Positions 53,844 to 61,087 of a stretch of 64,000 bases of DNA are shown here, in pieces. This stretch comes from Bradyrhizobium jicamae. Its GTDB lineage: Bacteria > Pseudomonadota > Alphaproteobacteria > Rhizobiales > Xanthobacteraceae. The DNA is taken from NCBI RefSeq assembly GCF_001440395.1, contig NZ_LLXZ01000003.1:1-64000 (forward strand), in the 5' to 3' direction. A model generated the notes under the pieces. The model did no database searches. It worked only from the letters and a program-made list of their open reading frames with translations, and was not told where the DNA came from. Positions within the stretch are counted from its first letter, which is position 1; the number at the start of each line of letters is the position of its first letter. A program made the translations under genes and the position numbers.

Positions 53844-55097
53844 ATGAAAGCGATCATCGTCGGAGGCGGCATCGGAGGCCTCACCACCGCGCTGATGTTG
53901 CGCGCCCGCGGCATCGACTGCGAATTGTTCGAACAGTCCGACAGCATCCGCGAACTCGGCGTCGGTATCAACACGCTGCCGCATGCGATCAGGGAATTGA
54001 CAGGCCTCGGACTGCTGGATCGGCTCGATGCCGCCGCCGTTCGTACCGATCAATTGTACTACCTCAACCGTCATGGCCAGGAAGTCTGGCGCGAGCCGCG
54101 TGGCCTCGATGCCGGCCACGACGTGCCGCAATTCTCGGTTCATCGCGGCCGCCTGCAAAGCGTGATTCACCGCGCTGTCGAGGAACGGCTCGGCAACGAA
54201 GCCATCCACACCGGCTGCCGTCTCGGCTCCTTCGCACAGCACGAGGGCGGCGTGGTCGCGCACTTCTTCGACCGCAGCGGCGCCCATGTCAAAACTGCGC
54301 GCGGCGATATTCTTGTTGGCGCCGACGGCATTCATTCGCGCGTGCGCGAGATGCTGTTTCCGGATGAGGGACCGCCGTGCTGGAACGGACACATGCTGTG
54401 GCGCGGCGCGCGCGACTGGCCGGCGTTCCTGACGGGACGCTCGATGATCGTTGCCGGCGGGCTCAACGCCAAGGTCGTGATCTATCCGATCGCGGAAGGA
54501 TCGAGCCCGTCGAGCCGGCTGACCAACTGGGCCGTCATGGTGAGGATCGGCGACGGTAATGTGTCGCCGCCGCGCCGCGAGGACTGGTCGCGGCCCGGCA
54601 AGCGCGAGGAACTGATGCCGCATGTCGAGCGGTTCAAGGTGCCGCATGTCGATGTGCGCAGCCTGATCTCGGCGACCTCGGAATTTTATGAATATCCGTG
54701 CTGCGACCGCGATCCGCTGCCGTACTGGACGTCGGGCCGGGTGACGCTGCTCGGCGATGCCGCGCATCCGATGTATCCGGTCGGATCGAACGGTGCCTCG
54801 CAGGCGATCCTCGATGCCCGCGCGCTGGCCGACGAGCTGGCGCGATCGGAACATCCGCGTCAGGCGCTGGTAGCCTATGAGAAGAAGCGCCTGCCGATGA
54901 CGGCGGATATCGTGCGCGCCAACCGCCGCGGCGGTCCCGAAGGCGTGATCGACGCGGTCGAACAACTGGCGCCGGATGGGTTCACCGATATCGAGAAGGT
55001 GTTGAGCCACGCCCAGCGCGAGGCGATCGTGCGCGGCTATGCCTCCAAGGCCGGTTTTGCGGCACCGCCGCTGGGGCTTGCGGCGGTGAGAGGGTAG
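53844..55097 (+). CDS. FAD-dependent aromatic-ring monooxygenase
   Basis: A 417-residue class A flavoprotein hydroxylase. FAD loop IIVGGGIGGLTTALMLRARG, DG motif LVGADGIHSRVR and the GD motif TLLGDAAHPMYPVGSNGASQ are all present. It is similar to salicylate/hydroxybenzoate hydroxylases in length and order. ATG 53844 has GGAG seven bases upstream. It follows the bifunctional enzyme by 78 bp including a palindromic repeat, so it is probably in the same transcript. It may hydroxylate a related aminobenzoate; the substrate is not known. Confidence 0.8.
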   Translation: MKAIIVGGGIGGLTTALMLRARGIDCELFEQSDSIRELGVGINTLPHAIRELTGLGLLDRLDAAAVRTDQLYYLNRHGQEVWREPRGLDAGHDVPQFSVHRGRLQSVIHRAVEERLGNEAIHTGCRLGSFAQHEGGVVAHFFDRSGAHVKTARGDILVGADGIHSRVREMLFPDEGPPCWNGHMLWRGARDWPAFLTGRSMIVAGGLNAKVVIYPIAEGSSPSSRLTNWAVMVRIGDGNVSPPRREDWSRPGKREELMPHVERFKVPHVDVRSLISATSEFYEYPCCDRDPLPYWTSGRVTLLGDAAHPMYPVGSNGASQAILDARALADELARSEHPRQALVAYEKKRLPMTADIVRANRRGGPEGVIDAVEQLAPDGFTDIEKVLSHAQREAIVRGYASKAGFAAPPLGLAAVRG

Positions 55098-55114
55098 GAC
55101 CAGAAATCGCCGTC

Positions 55115-55137
55115 ATGCCCGGGCTTGTCCCGGGCAT
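55115..55137. terminator. Hairpin between convergent genes
   Basis: ATGCCCGGG-CTTGT-CCCGGGCAT: 9-bp perfect arms with a 5-nt loop, directly after the monooxygenase stop. It is a common dispersed palindrome in these genomes, and probably stops transcription here. Confidence 0.55.
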
Positions 55138-55163
55138 CCACGTCTTGACGACGTTGCAGCCCC

Positions 55164-55242
55164 GTAGCCTGGGTGAGCGCAGCGATACCCGGGACACTGC
55201 CGACGCGGGCATCCCGGATGTCGCTTCGCTCATCCGGGCTAC
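55164..55242. repeat. REP-like element, copy 2 (GTAGCCTGGGTGAGCGCAGCGATACCC type)
   Basis: Same family as 51250-51319: the shared run TGAGCGCAGCGATACCCGGG, a central TCGCTTCGCTCAT-type stretch and a GGGCTAC end. It lies between the convergent monooxygenase and cupin genes. Confidence 0.65.
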
Positions 55243-55252
55243 AAGTATTCCC

Positions 55253-55708
55253 TCACGTCCCCGGAGGCGGCGGCAGGAAGTGGATGTTGTGCTCGGCGGC
55301 CAGTGCCACCACCGCATCCGGCTTCTGCTCCTTCATGTTGTGGATCGCCCAGAACAGGTCATAGAGCCGCCGCGTCGGCGACACCCAGAACAGCGTCTTC
55401 GCCGTGCGGCCGGACTTGTTGAAGATGCCGTGCGGCTTGCCCAACGGCAGCCGCACCAGATCGCCCGGCGAGCCTTGCGTGTCGGCACCGTCGAGGAAGA
55501 AGTCGAGCTGGCCTTCCAGGATGTAGAGATATTCGTCCTGGTCGGGATGGATATGCGGCGGCACGAAGGTCTCGGGCGGGAACGTCGCATGCCATGAGAA
55601 GGAATGCTCGGTGACGCTCTTCGGCACATAGGTCTGGCCGAGGATGCTCCAGGAAATTCCCTGAATGCCCTCATTGGCGCGGGTGATGCCGGCGATTTCG
55701 GTTTTCAT
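55253..55708 (-). CDS. Cupin domain protein (paralogue 1)
   Basis: A 151-residue single-domain cupin. Metal ligands: His-x-His-x4-Glu in PHIHPDQDEYLYI and the later His in GKPHGIFNKS. It begins 17 bp after the stop of the ABC binding-protein gene, so the two form a minus-strand operon. It is clearly related to the cupin at 59366-59815: both share ILGQxYxPK, VHPxQDE and FWVSPxxxL patterns. Small cupins of this kind can be dioxygenases, isomerases or ligand-binding proteins, and the reaction here is unknown. Confidence 0.82.
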   Translation of the reverse strand: MKTEIAGITRANEGIQGISWSILGQTYVPKSVTEHSFSWHATFPPETFVPPHIHPDQDEYLYILEGQLDFFLDGADTQGSPGDLVRLPLGKPHGIFNKSGRTAKTLFWVSPTRRLYDLFWAIHNMKEQKPDAVVALAAEHNIHFLPPPPGT

Positions 55709-55725
55709 CGTCTCGTTCCCTTCTG

Positions 55726-56898
55726 TTATTTGGCCGCGCAGTCCTTGGCGTAACGGTCGCCGTAGTTGGAAAACACCTTCTCGACGATCTCGGTCTGGAA
55801 CTTGCCGTCGGGCCGCTTCGCGACCTTGGTCAGATAGAAATTCTGGATCGGATAGCCGTTGACATTGAACTTGAAGTCGCCGCGCAGCGACGTGAATTCG
55901 GCCTTTTTCAGCGCCGCTGTGACGGCGTCCTTGTTCTTGAGGTCACCCTTCACCGCCTTCACCGCGCTGTCGATCAGCATCGCCGTGTCGTAACCCTGCA
56001 TGGCGTAGGTGCCGGGTACGCTGTTGTAGGCAGCTTCATAGGCGGCGACGAACTTCTTGCTCTGCGGATTGTCCATGTCGGGCGCCCAGTTGGCGCCGCC
56101 GAACATGCCGACCGCGGCGTCCTGCTGCGCGGGCAGGGTGGATTCGTCGACGGTGAATGCTGACAGCACGGGAATCTTGTCGGCAAGGCCGGCCTGCCGG
56201 TATTGCTTGACGAGGCCGACGCCCATGCCGCCCGGCATGAAGGTGAAGAGCGCATCGACCTTGGAGGACGAGATCTTGGTCAGTTCGACCTGGAAATCCA
56301 GCGTGCCGAGCGGCGTGTAGCTTTCCTCGGCGATCTCGCCCTTGTAGTCGAGTTTGAATCCGGCCGCCGAGTCCTTGCCGGCCTGATAGTTCGGCACCAG
56401 CACATACATGCGCTTGTAGCCGCGGTCCTGCGCGACCTTGCCGAGGATCTCATGCACCTGGTCGTTCTGGTAGGAGGTCACGTAGAAGAACGGGTTGCAC
56501 TCCTTGCCGGCATAGCTCGACGGCCCCGCGTTCGGGCTGATCAGGAACGTCTTGTTTTCGGTCACCGGCCGGTGGATCGCCTGCAGGATGTTGGAGAAGA
56601 TCGGCCCCACCACGAAATCGACCTTCTCGCGCTCGAGCAGGCCCTTGACCTTGGTCACGGCGCCATCGGGCTTGAGCTCGTCGTCGACAACGACGACCTC
56701 GACGTCCTTGCCGGCCATCTTGCCGCCGAGATCCTTGATGGCGAGTTGGAGGCCGTCGCGGGATTGCTGGCCGAGCACGGCCGCCGGGCCGGACAAGGTC
56801 GTGATCACGCCGATCTTGATTTTCTCCTGCGCTGCGGCGGGAGCCGCGGCAACACCCAGCACAACGGCAAGTCCGGTCAGCTTCAACGACTGCTTCAT
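55726..56898 (-). CDS. ABC transporter substrate-binding protein (branched-chain amino acid/aromatic acid type)
   Basis: A 390-residue periplasmic binding protein of the LivJ type. Signal peptide (LTGLAVVLGVAAAPAAAQ), then KIKIGVITTLSGPAAVLGQQ, a hallmark of the Peripla_BP_6 family. ATG 56898 has GGAGG seven bases upstream. No permease or ATPase genes are in view. It is divergent from the MarR gene with operator site 3 in the gap, so it probably takes up a compound handled by the cluster, such as anthranilate, kynurenine or an aromatic acid. The precise ligand is inference. Confidence 0.85.
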   Translation of the reverse strand: MKQSLKLTGLAVVLGVAAAPAAAQEKIKIGVITTLSGPAAVLGQQSRDGLQLAIKDLGGKMAGKDVEVVVVDDELKPDGAVTKVKGLLEREKVDFVVGPIFSNILQAIHRPVTENKTFLISPNAGPSSYAGKECNPFFYVTSYQNDQVHEILGKVAQDRGYKRMYVLVPNYQAGKDSAAGFKLDYKGEIAEESYTPLGTLDFQVELTKISSSKVDALFTFMPGGMGVGLVKQYRQAGLADKIPVLSAFTVDESTLPAQQDAAVGMFGGANWAPDMDNPQSKKFVAAYEAAYNSVPGTYAMQGYDTAMLIDSAVKAVKGDLKNKDAVTAALKKAEFTSLRGDFKFNVNGYPIQNFYLTKVAKRPDGKFQTEIVEKVFSNYGDRYAKDCAAK

Positions 56899-57024
56899 GA
56901 TTATTCCTCCGTCCGGCCTTGGCGGCCGAAACTCACGCCACACCCAAATGCTTGAAGCGCAGCTTATTCTGACGGCGACGGCACCTGCAAGCAGAACGCT
57001 TCCATGCAAGCCATGCGCCAATTG

Positions 57025-57039
57025 CTTGAAACCTAAAGA
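57025..57039. promoter_or_regulatory. Cluster operator site 3 (between binding protein and MarR genes)
   Basis: CTTGAAACCTAAAGA in the 214-bp divergent promoter, 73 bp before the MarR ATG. This is where a self-regulating MarR protein should bind. Confidence 0.65.
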
Positions 57040-57112
57040 AATCTGGGCAATGATCGCAGAGCAGCGTTCTGTTCGGGACCTCCGAACGACCAAGCCGGAC
57101 AAGATTTGCATC

Positions 57113-57607
57113 ATGATCCTCGATTCAGAGACCAAGGCCGTCGAACTCCCCGAGCATCACGGTGACGAACTCCGGCTGTGGCTTCGCCTGCTGACCTGCA
57201 CGACCCTGATCGAGGGCGAGGTGCGCAGCCGCCTGCGCGAACGCTTCGATGTCACGCTGCCGCGGTTCGACCTGATGGCCCAGCTCGACAAGGTGCCCGA
57301 GGGCATGACGCTATCGGATGTCTCCAAGCGGATGATGGTCTCGAACGGCAACGTCACCGGCCTGGTCGAGCGCCTCGTCGAGTCCGGTCATCTCGACCGC
57401 CGCACCTCGGATGCCGATCGCCGCGTCCAGGTGATCCGCCTGACCAAGGCGGGCCGCGCCGAATTCCGCAAGATGGCGGCAGAGCACGAATTATGGATCG
57501 CCGACGTGTTCGGCGACCTGACGCCGAAGGATGTTCGCGAATTGATGCGTCTGCTGGCCAAGACCAAGGCGTCAGCGCAGAAATCCGCAAAGGCACGGGC
57601 GGGTTGA
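57113..57607 (+). CDS. MarR family transcriptional regulator
   Basis: A 164-residue winged-helix regulator. The DNA-binding part reads FDLMAQLDKVPEGMTLSDVSKRMMVSNGNVTGLVERLVE, then the wing DRRTSDADRRVQVIRLTKAG (~residues 45-115). Helices at both ends form the dimer interface. A longer open frame exists upstream, but it overlaps the promoter and lacks family features. MarR proteins commonly bind aromatic acids or their CoA esters and release palindromic operators. It is the best candidate to bind the five YTTKARRYYTMAARW sites, one of which lies in its own promoter. Confidence 0.88.
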   Translation: MILDSETKAVELPEHHGDELRLWLRLLTCTTLIEGEVRSRLRERFDVTLPRFDLMAQLDKVPEGMTLSDVSKRMMVSNGNVTGLVERLVESGHLDRRTSDADRRVQVIRLTKAGRAEFRKMAAEHELWIADVFGDLTPKDVRELMRLLAKTKASAQKSAKARAG

Positions 57608-57653
57608 GGTTGAGGCTAAAGCGCGCAAGTGCGCATGTTCTTGAGATGACGCG

Positions 57654-58145
57654 CTAGTGCATTCTGCGCAAGGTCGCGGACGGCGTCTCGCCGAATTTGG
57701 CGCGGTAGGCGCTGGCCATTCGGCTGAGGTGGGTAAACCCAAGCTCGAAAGCGATGTCGGTGATGTTGTCGTCAGGGCAGGCGGCGGTCAATCGGATATT
57801 GAGGTGCGCAAGGCGGATGTCGCGCAGCATCTCCGAAATCGATGTTCCGAAATGCCGCTGGAAGCCGAGCTGTAGCGCGCGGACGCCTACGCCTGCGGCC
57901 GCGGCAAGCTGCGTGAGTTCGAGCGGCTCCTCGGCGTTTGCATGCAGGAATTCGCGCGCCCGCCGCAGCGATTGCGGCAGCGCGTCGGCGCGGCCGCCAA
58001 ACCGGTCGATCGCATCGCTGGCGCTGTGATGCTGGCCGTGTAGCAAACCGCCCAATAGCGTCTCGCGCATATTGGCAGCCACGATCGGTGAGAGCTGCCG
58101 TTGCGGCCCGAGACGTTCGGCGAGATCGACGAACTCCAAAATTCG
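57654..58145 (-). pseudogene. AraC-family regulator, C-terminal fragment (separated from its N-terminus by an inversion)
   Basis: Encodes the last ~163 residues of an AraC regulator. It starts RILEFVDLAERLGPQRQLSP and has the two helix-turn-helices: LTQLAAAAGVGVRALQLGFQ and ITDIAFELGFTHLSRMASAY, ending with the PSATLRR tail. There is no ATG in the right place and no sensor domain. The missing N-terminal half is at 60075-60599 on the plus strand. When the DNA between 58146 and 60599 is turned round, LALH joins RILEFV in frame, giving a 338-residue protein with the normal layout of AraC regulators with a cupin-like sensor. As read here the gene cannot make a full regulator. Confidence 0.85.
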
Positions 58146-59323
58146 CGACTGAAGAAGCTTGAGTTGAAGCCGACGAATCCCATTTCCGGCAGGTCTGGAT
58201 TGGCGATGAGACGATAGAGCCGGTACTGCCCGTCGGGATCGACGAGTTTTTCACGGTATGCCTGCGGCAGGAACGGCACGCCCAATTTGTAGCCGATCGC
58301 GAGCACGGCAACGTCCGCCTGGACGCGCTGCCCGCCGGTCATCAGAATCGAATTGCCGTCATAGCGCGCGAAGCTGCCTCTGATCGCCTTGATGCGGCCG
58401 TCGGCGACCATCGGGAAGAATCCTGGCGTCGCAATCGGCACCGAGCAGTTGACGCCGTCCTCGATCCGCTCCTTCGGCACCATGTCGCATTTGCCGAGCT
58501 TGAGCTGCACCTTGAGCAGGCTCTCCAGCCCGCGCCAGTTGGCCCAGACCAACGGCTTTGCCACCGCATGCGCGAAGCGTGACATCGCGCCGATGCCCCA
58601 GCTTTTGAACATCTCCTCCTGCGCGCGGATGTAGAGAATGCGTTTGAAATTGACGAGGCCGCCGATGAAATAGGGAATCCGCCACACCGGCTCGCGGTAC
58701 ACCAGCGTCACCTCAGTCGCGCCGGCATTGACTGCATTGACGGCAATGTCCGTCGCCGACTTCGATCCACCGAGCACGACGATCCTGCGGCCCTTGGCGA
58801 TCTCAGGGTCGTTGTATCTAGAGGAGTGCATGATGCGCCCGCCCTGCGCCGTAAAGGCGTCTTCGCCGGACAGGCTGAGCGTCTGCGGCTCGTTGAACTG
58901 CCCGGTGCAAACAGCGACAAAATCGAAATCCGCGTGGCTGGTGCTGCCGTCCGGCCCGCGCAGATCGAGCCGCCAGCCGGGCTTGGCGTCCGGCCGGCGG
59001 TCCATCTGCAGCACCGCGGTGTTGAAGCGGATCGCGCCGAGGAGATTATTGTCCTTTGCGTATTCCGTGAGGTAAGCGTGGACCTGCGGACCCTTCGGCC
59101 ATTCCGGATAGGAATCCGGCATCGCCTTGTCGGTGTAACGATAGAGATCCTTTGGGCTCTGCGTTTGCACCTCGGGATAGGATCGCGCCGGCTCCCAGAC
59201 GCCGCCGAGATCGCCGCTGCGCTCGATGATCGTGATCTGATGACCGCGCGCGGCGAAGGCCTTTGCAGCCGCCAACCCCGATACGCCGGCGCCGATGATA
59301 CAAACCTGTTTCCGCCTGATCAT
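58146..59323 (-). pseudogene. Flavin-containing monooxygenase, N-terminal fragment (cut by the inversion)
   Basis: Begins at ATG 59323 and encodes about 392 residues of an FMO/Baeyer-Villiger-type monooxygenase: FAD loop IIGAGVSGLAAAKAFAARG, the HSSRYNDPE fingerprint, NADPH loop VVLGGSKSATD and FVGFNSSFFS near the break. Beyond 58146 the frame runs on to 57887 through AraC sequence read in a wrong frame, giving ~86 meaningless residues (for example SSSISPNVSGRNGSSHR). The true C-terminus is at 60600-60915 on the plus strand. The chimeric 478-residue product is likely to fold poorly. It lies downstream of the cupin gene in the inverted segment. Confidence 0.85.
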
Positions 59324-59365
59324 GACAAGTCTCCCGCAAGGATTGGCCTGGAATAGATTAATGCG

Positions 59366-59815
59366 CTACTCGTTCGCCTCGGGCGGCAGAAAATTCACTT
59401 CATGCTGCGCCGAGATCCGCACCACCTCTGCGGGGTCGGTGAGATTGTGAAGCTGGTTGAACAGTTCCTCGAGCTTCTGCATCGGCGACACCCAGAACAG
59501 CGCACGCGCCGGCTTGTCCGACTTGTTGAAATAGCCATGCGGGATGCCGCGCGGCATCCGGACGAGATCGCCGGCCTTGGCCTGCACCCAGACGCCGTCG
59601 AGCTTGAGATCGAGGGTGCCCTCCTGCACCAGGATGAATTCGTCCTGCGTCGGGTGAACGTGCACCGGCACGAACTGGCCGGGCTCGCTGTTGGTCTCAA
59701 AGGCAAAGGTGGAATCGGTGATCGCCTTGGGGAAGTAGACCTGACCCAGGATGTTCCAGGTCTTGCCGCCATAGCCGGTGCCGTTGGCGGTGATGCCTTT
59801 TTCGAGCGCTGCCAT
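59366..59815 (-). CDS. Cupin domain protein (paralogue 2)
   Basis: A 149-residue single-domain cupin with metal ligands in VHVHPTQDEFILV and RGIPHGYFNKS. About half of its residues match the cupin at 55253-55708, including QVYFPKAITDS versus QTYVPKSVTEH. ATG 59815 has GGAGATGG upstream. It precedes the FMO fragment on the same strand, 42 bp apart, so in the undisturbed order it would be the first gene of a cupin, FMO, CoA ligase, RidA series. The gene itself is intact, and its promoter with operator site 4 moved with it. The reaction is unknown. Confidence 0.82.
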   Translation of the reverse strand: MAALEKGITANGTGYGGKTWNILGQVYFPKAITDSTFAFETNSEPGQFVPVHVHPTQDEFILVQEGTLDLKLDGVWVQAKAGDLVRMPRGIPHGYFNKSDKPARALFWVSPMQKLEELFNQLHNLTDPAEVVRISAQHEVNFLPPEANE

Positions 59816-60041
59816 TGTCCATCTCCTCTATCGCGTTGATGTGGTTGCGACGTTCCGAATGGTCCCCGCAGGCTGGATCGGGCCACGGCGACCGTCTAGC
59901 CGCAAAACGAATCTGCGGGACGCGCGGCCACGAAATTTTGGATTGCTGCGACGCGGGATGACCGTGTGATCGCACCGGCTGCCTTCCGATCGGGCACCAC
60001 CGGCCACCAAATCGCCTTTCCAACCTGGCCGCCGGCAGATA

Positions 60042-60056
60042 TTATAGGCTTCAAAT
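60042..60056. promoter_or_regulatory. Cluster operator site 4 (between cupin and AraC genes)
   Basis: TTATAGGCTTCAAAT, in the divergent promoter of the cupin (start 59815) and the AraC gene (start 60075). Because it sits inside the inverted segment next to both starts, its relation to those genes is unchanged. Confidence 0.55.
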
Positions 60057-60074
60057 AATGCGGAGAGCCGGGCC

Positions 60075-60599
60075 GTGGCGACGGGCACCAGCATTGTCAG
60101 GCATGATCCGGCAGTTCGGCTGGCGGCGTTCAACCGCGTTTCGACCGACAGCGTCGACGCCGCCGCCGACGCGGTCGGACGGATATTCTGCCCGCATCGG
60201 CTGACGCCAGAGCACAATGCCTCATCCGAATTCTTTGCGCTGCATAACAGCGCGACATTTGGCGGCCTGTCCGTCAACTACGTCGCCTATGGCGGGTTGG
60301 TGTCGATCGACCCCGGCTGTCTCGAGCGCTTCTTCCTGTTGCAGATTCCCGTGCATGGCGCAGCGCGGATCCGAACGGCCTCGCGCGACATCGCAACCAG
60401 TCCCGGCGTCTGCGCTTCGCTGTTATCGCCGACGATCCCCACGCGAATGACCTGGGAGGGTAATTGCGCCCAGATCATCGCGCTGGTCGACCGCCGTCTC
60501 CTGGAGCAGCGGGCCGCGGCGCTATCGGGCCGGCCGGCGGACGCGGTCGAGTTCGAGCCGGCGATCGATCTCTCCTCCGCAGCCGGCCTGGCACTGCAC
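60075..60599 (+). pseudogene. AraC-family regulator, N-terminal fragment (cut by the inversion)
   Basis: Starts at GTG 60075 with GGAGAG upstream. It encodes ~175 residues of the cupin-like sensor domain of AraC regulators of the AraC_binding_2 type: VSIDPGCLERFFLLQIPVHG, IATSPGVCASLLSPT and the end AIDLSSAAGLALH. After 60599 the frame enters FMO sequence in a wrong frame and stays open to 61085, across operator site 5 and almost to the CoA ligase start. The DNA-binding half is at 57654-58145 on the other strand. The product has no helix-turn-helix and so cannot regulate. Confidence 0.85.
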
Positions 60600-60915
60600 G
60601 GTGTTATGCGCGGACCTCGCGGCGAACTGGCTGGTGCGTTACGCCGATGGCCAGTTGGCGCGTCAGCCTACGCCGAAGGAGATGCAGGACAACATCGAGA
60701 TGATGCTGCATTTCAGGCGCGTCGAGCGGCCGGCGGCCGGCGTCTATGGCGGGCTGTGCGTCGCGCCCTATCACTTCAAGCATTTCGACGAATTGCTCGC
60801 CGATATCGGCGTGTCCGGACGGCGGGCCAATCCGCTGGTGGAGAAATTCACCCCGCCCGATGCCGCGGCCTATGGCCGCTTCCTCGCCGCGGCGCCGGCC
60901 TATCGGGCCGCCTGA
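60600..60915 (+). pseudogene. Flavin-containing monooxygenase, C-terminal fragment
   Basis: The last ~105 residues of the FMO, read in the frame VLCADLAANWLVRYADGQL and MMLHFRRVERPAAG, then PYHFKHFDELLADIG and the end AAAPAYRAA. This is the usual helical tail of FMO-type enzymes and continues FNSSFFSR at 58146 when the segment is reversed, for a total of 497 residues. Here it has no start of its own. It lies before the CoA ligase gene on the same strand, which supports the plus-strand order cupin, FMO, ligase in the ancestor. Confidence 0.82.
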
Positions 60916-60994
60916 GGGCCGGTTCCCCGCAGGGGGTAACCCCTGCGGCGGGAAGGCACGATTTCACCCTTGATTCCGCCCTTGCGCTAAATTG

Positions 60995-61009
60995 TTTTAA
61001 GCCTAAAAT
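60995..61009. promoter_or_regulatory. Cluster operator site 5 (before the CoA ligase gene)
   Basis: TTTTAAGCCTAAAAT, the most symmetric of the five copies, 79 bp before ATG 61088. It gives the ligase/RidA unit its own promoter control. Confidence 0.65.
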
Positions 61010-61087
61010 GATTTGCGAGACGGCGTTGCCGGGCGTCCTCGATATTGATCTCGAGCCTTTCATTGATGGAAGCGAGGGGAGATGAAG

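Larger units (their letters stand above)
58146..60599. other. 2454-bp inverted segment with breakpoints in two genes
   Basis: The segment holds the FMO N-terminus, a cupin gene, an operator site and the AraC N-terminus. Its left end cuts the FMO gene after CAGTCG (minus strand) and its right end cuts the AraC gene after CTGCAC. Exchanging the partners gives TTC-TTC-AGT-CGG-GTG for FMO and CTG-CAC-CGA-ATT for AraC, both in frame with no base lost or gained. No inverted repeat was seen at the ends. Real rearrangement or assembly error. Confidence 0.8.

Noticed and set aside
51369..55010. A 1213-codon open frame on the minus strand opposite two flavoprotein genes
   Set aside because: The plus-strand genes have complete family motifs throughout. 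The antisense frame is open because of GC-rich codon bias, its translation is His/Arg/Asp-rich and matches no family.
58146..60599. A site-specific invertible switch (phase variation) as the cause of the inversion
   Set aside because: No inverted repeats at the two ends and no recombinase gene in the window. A random inversion or an assembly error fits better, although raw reads could still show both orientations.
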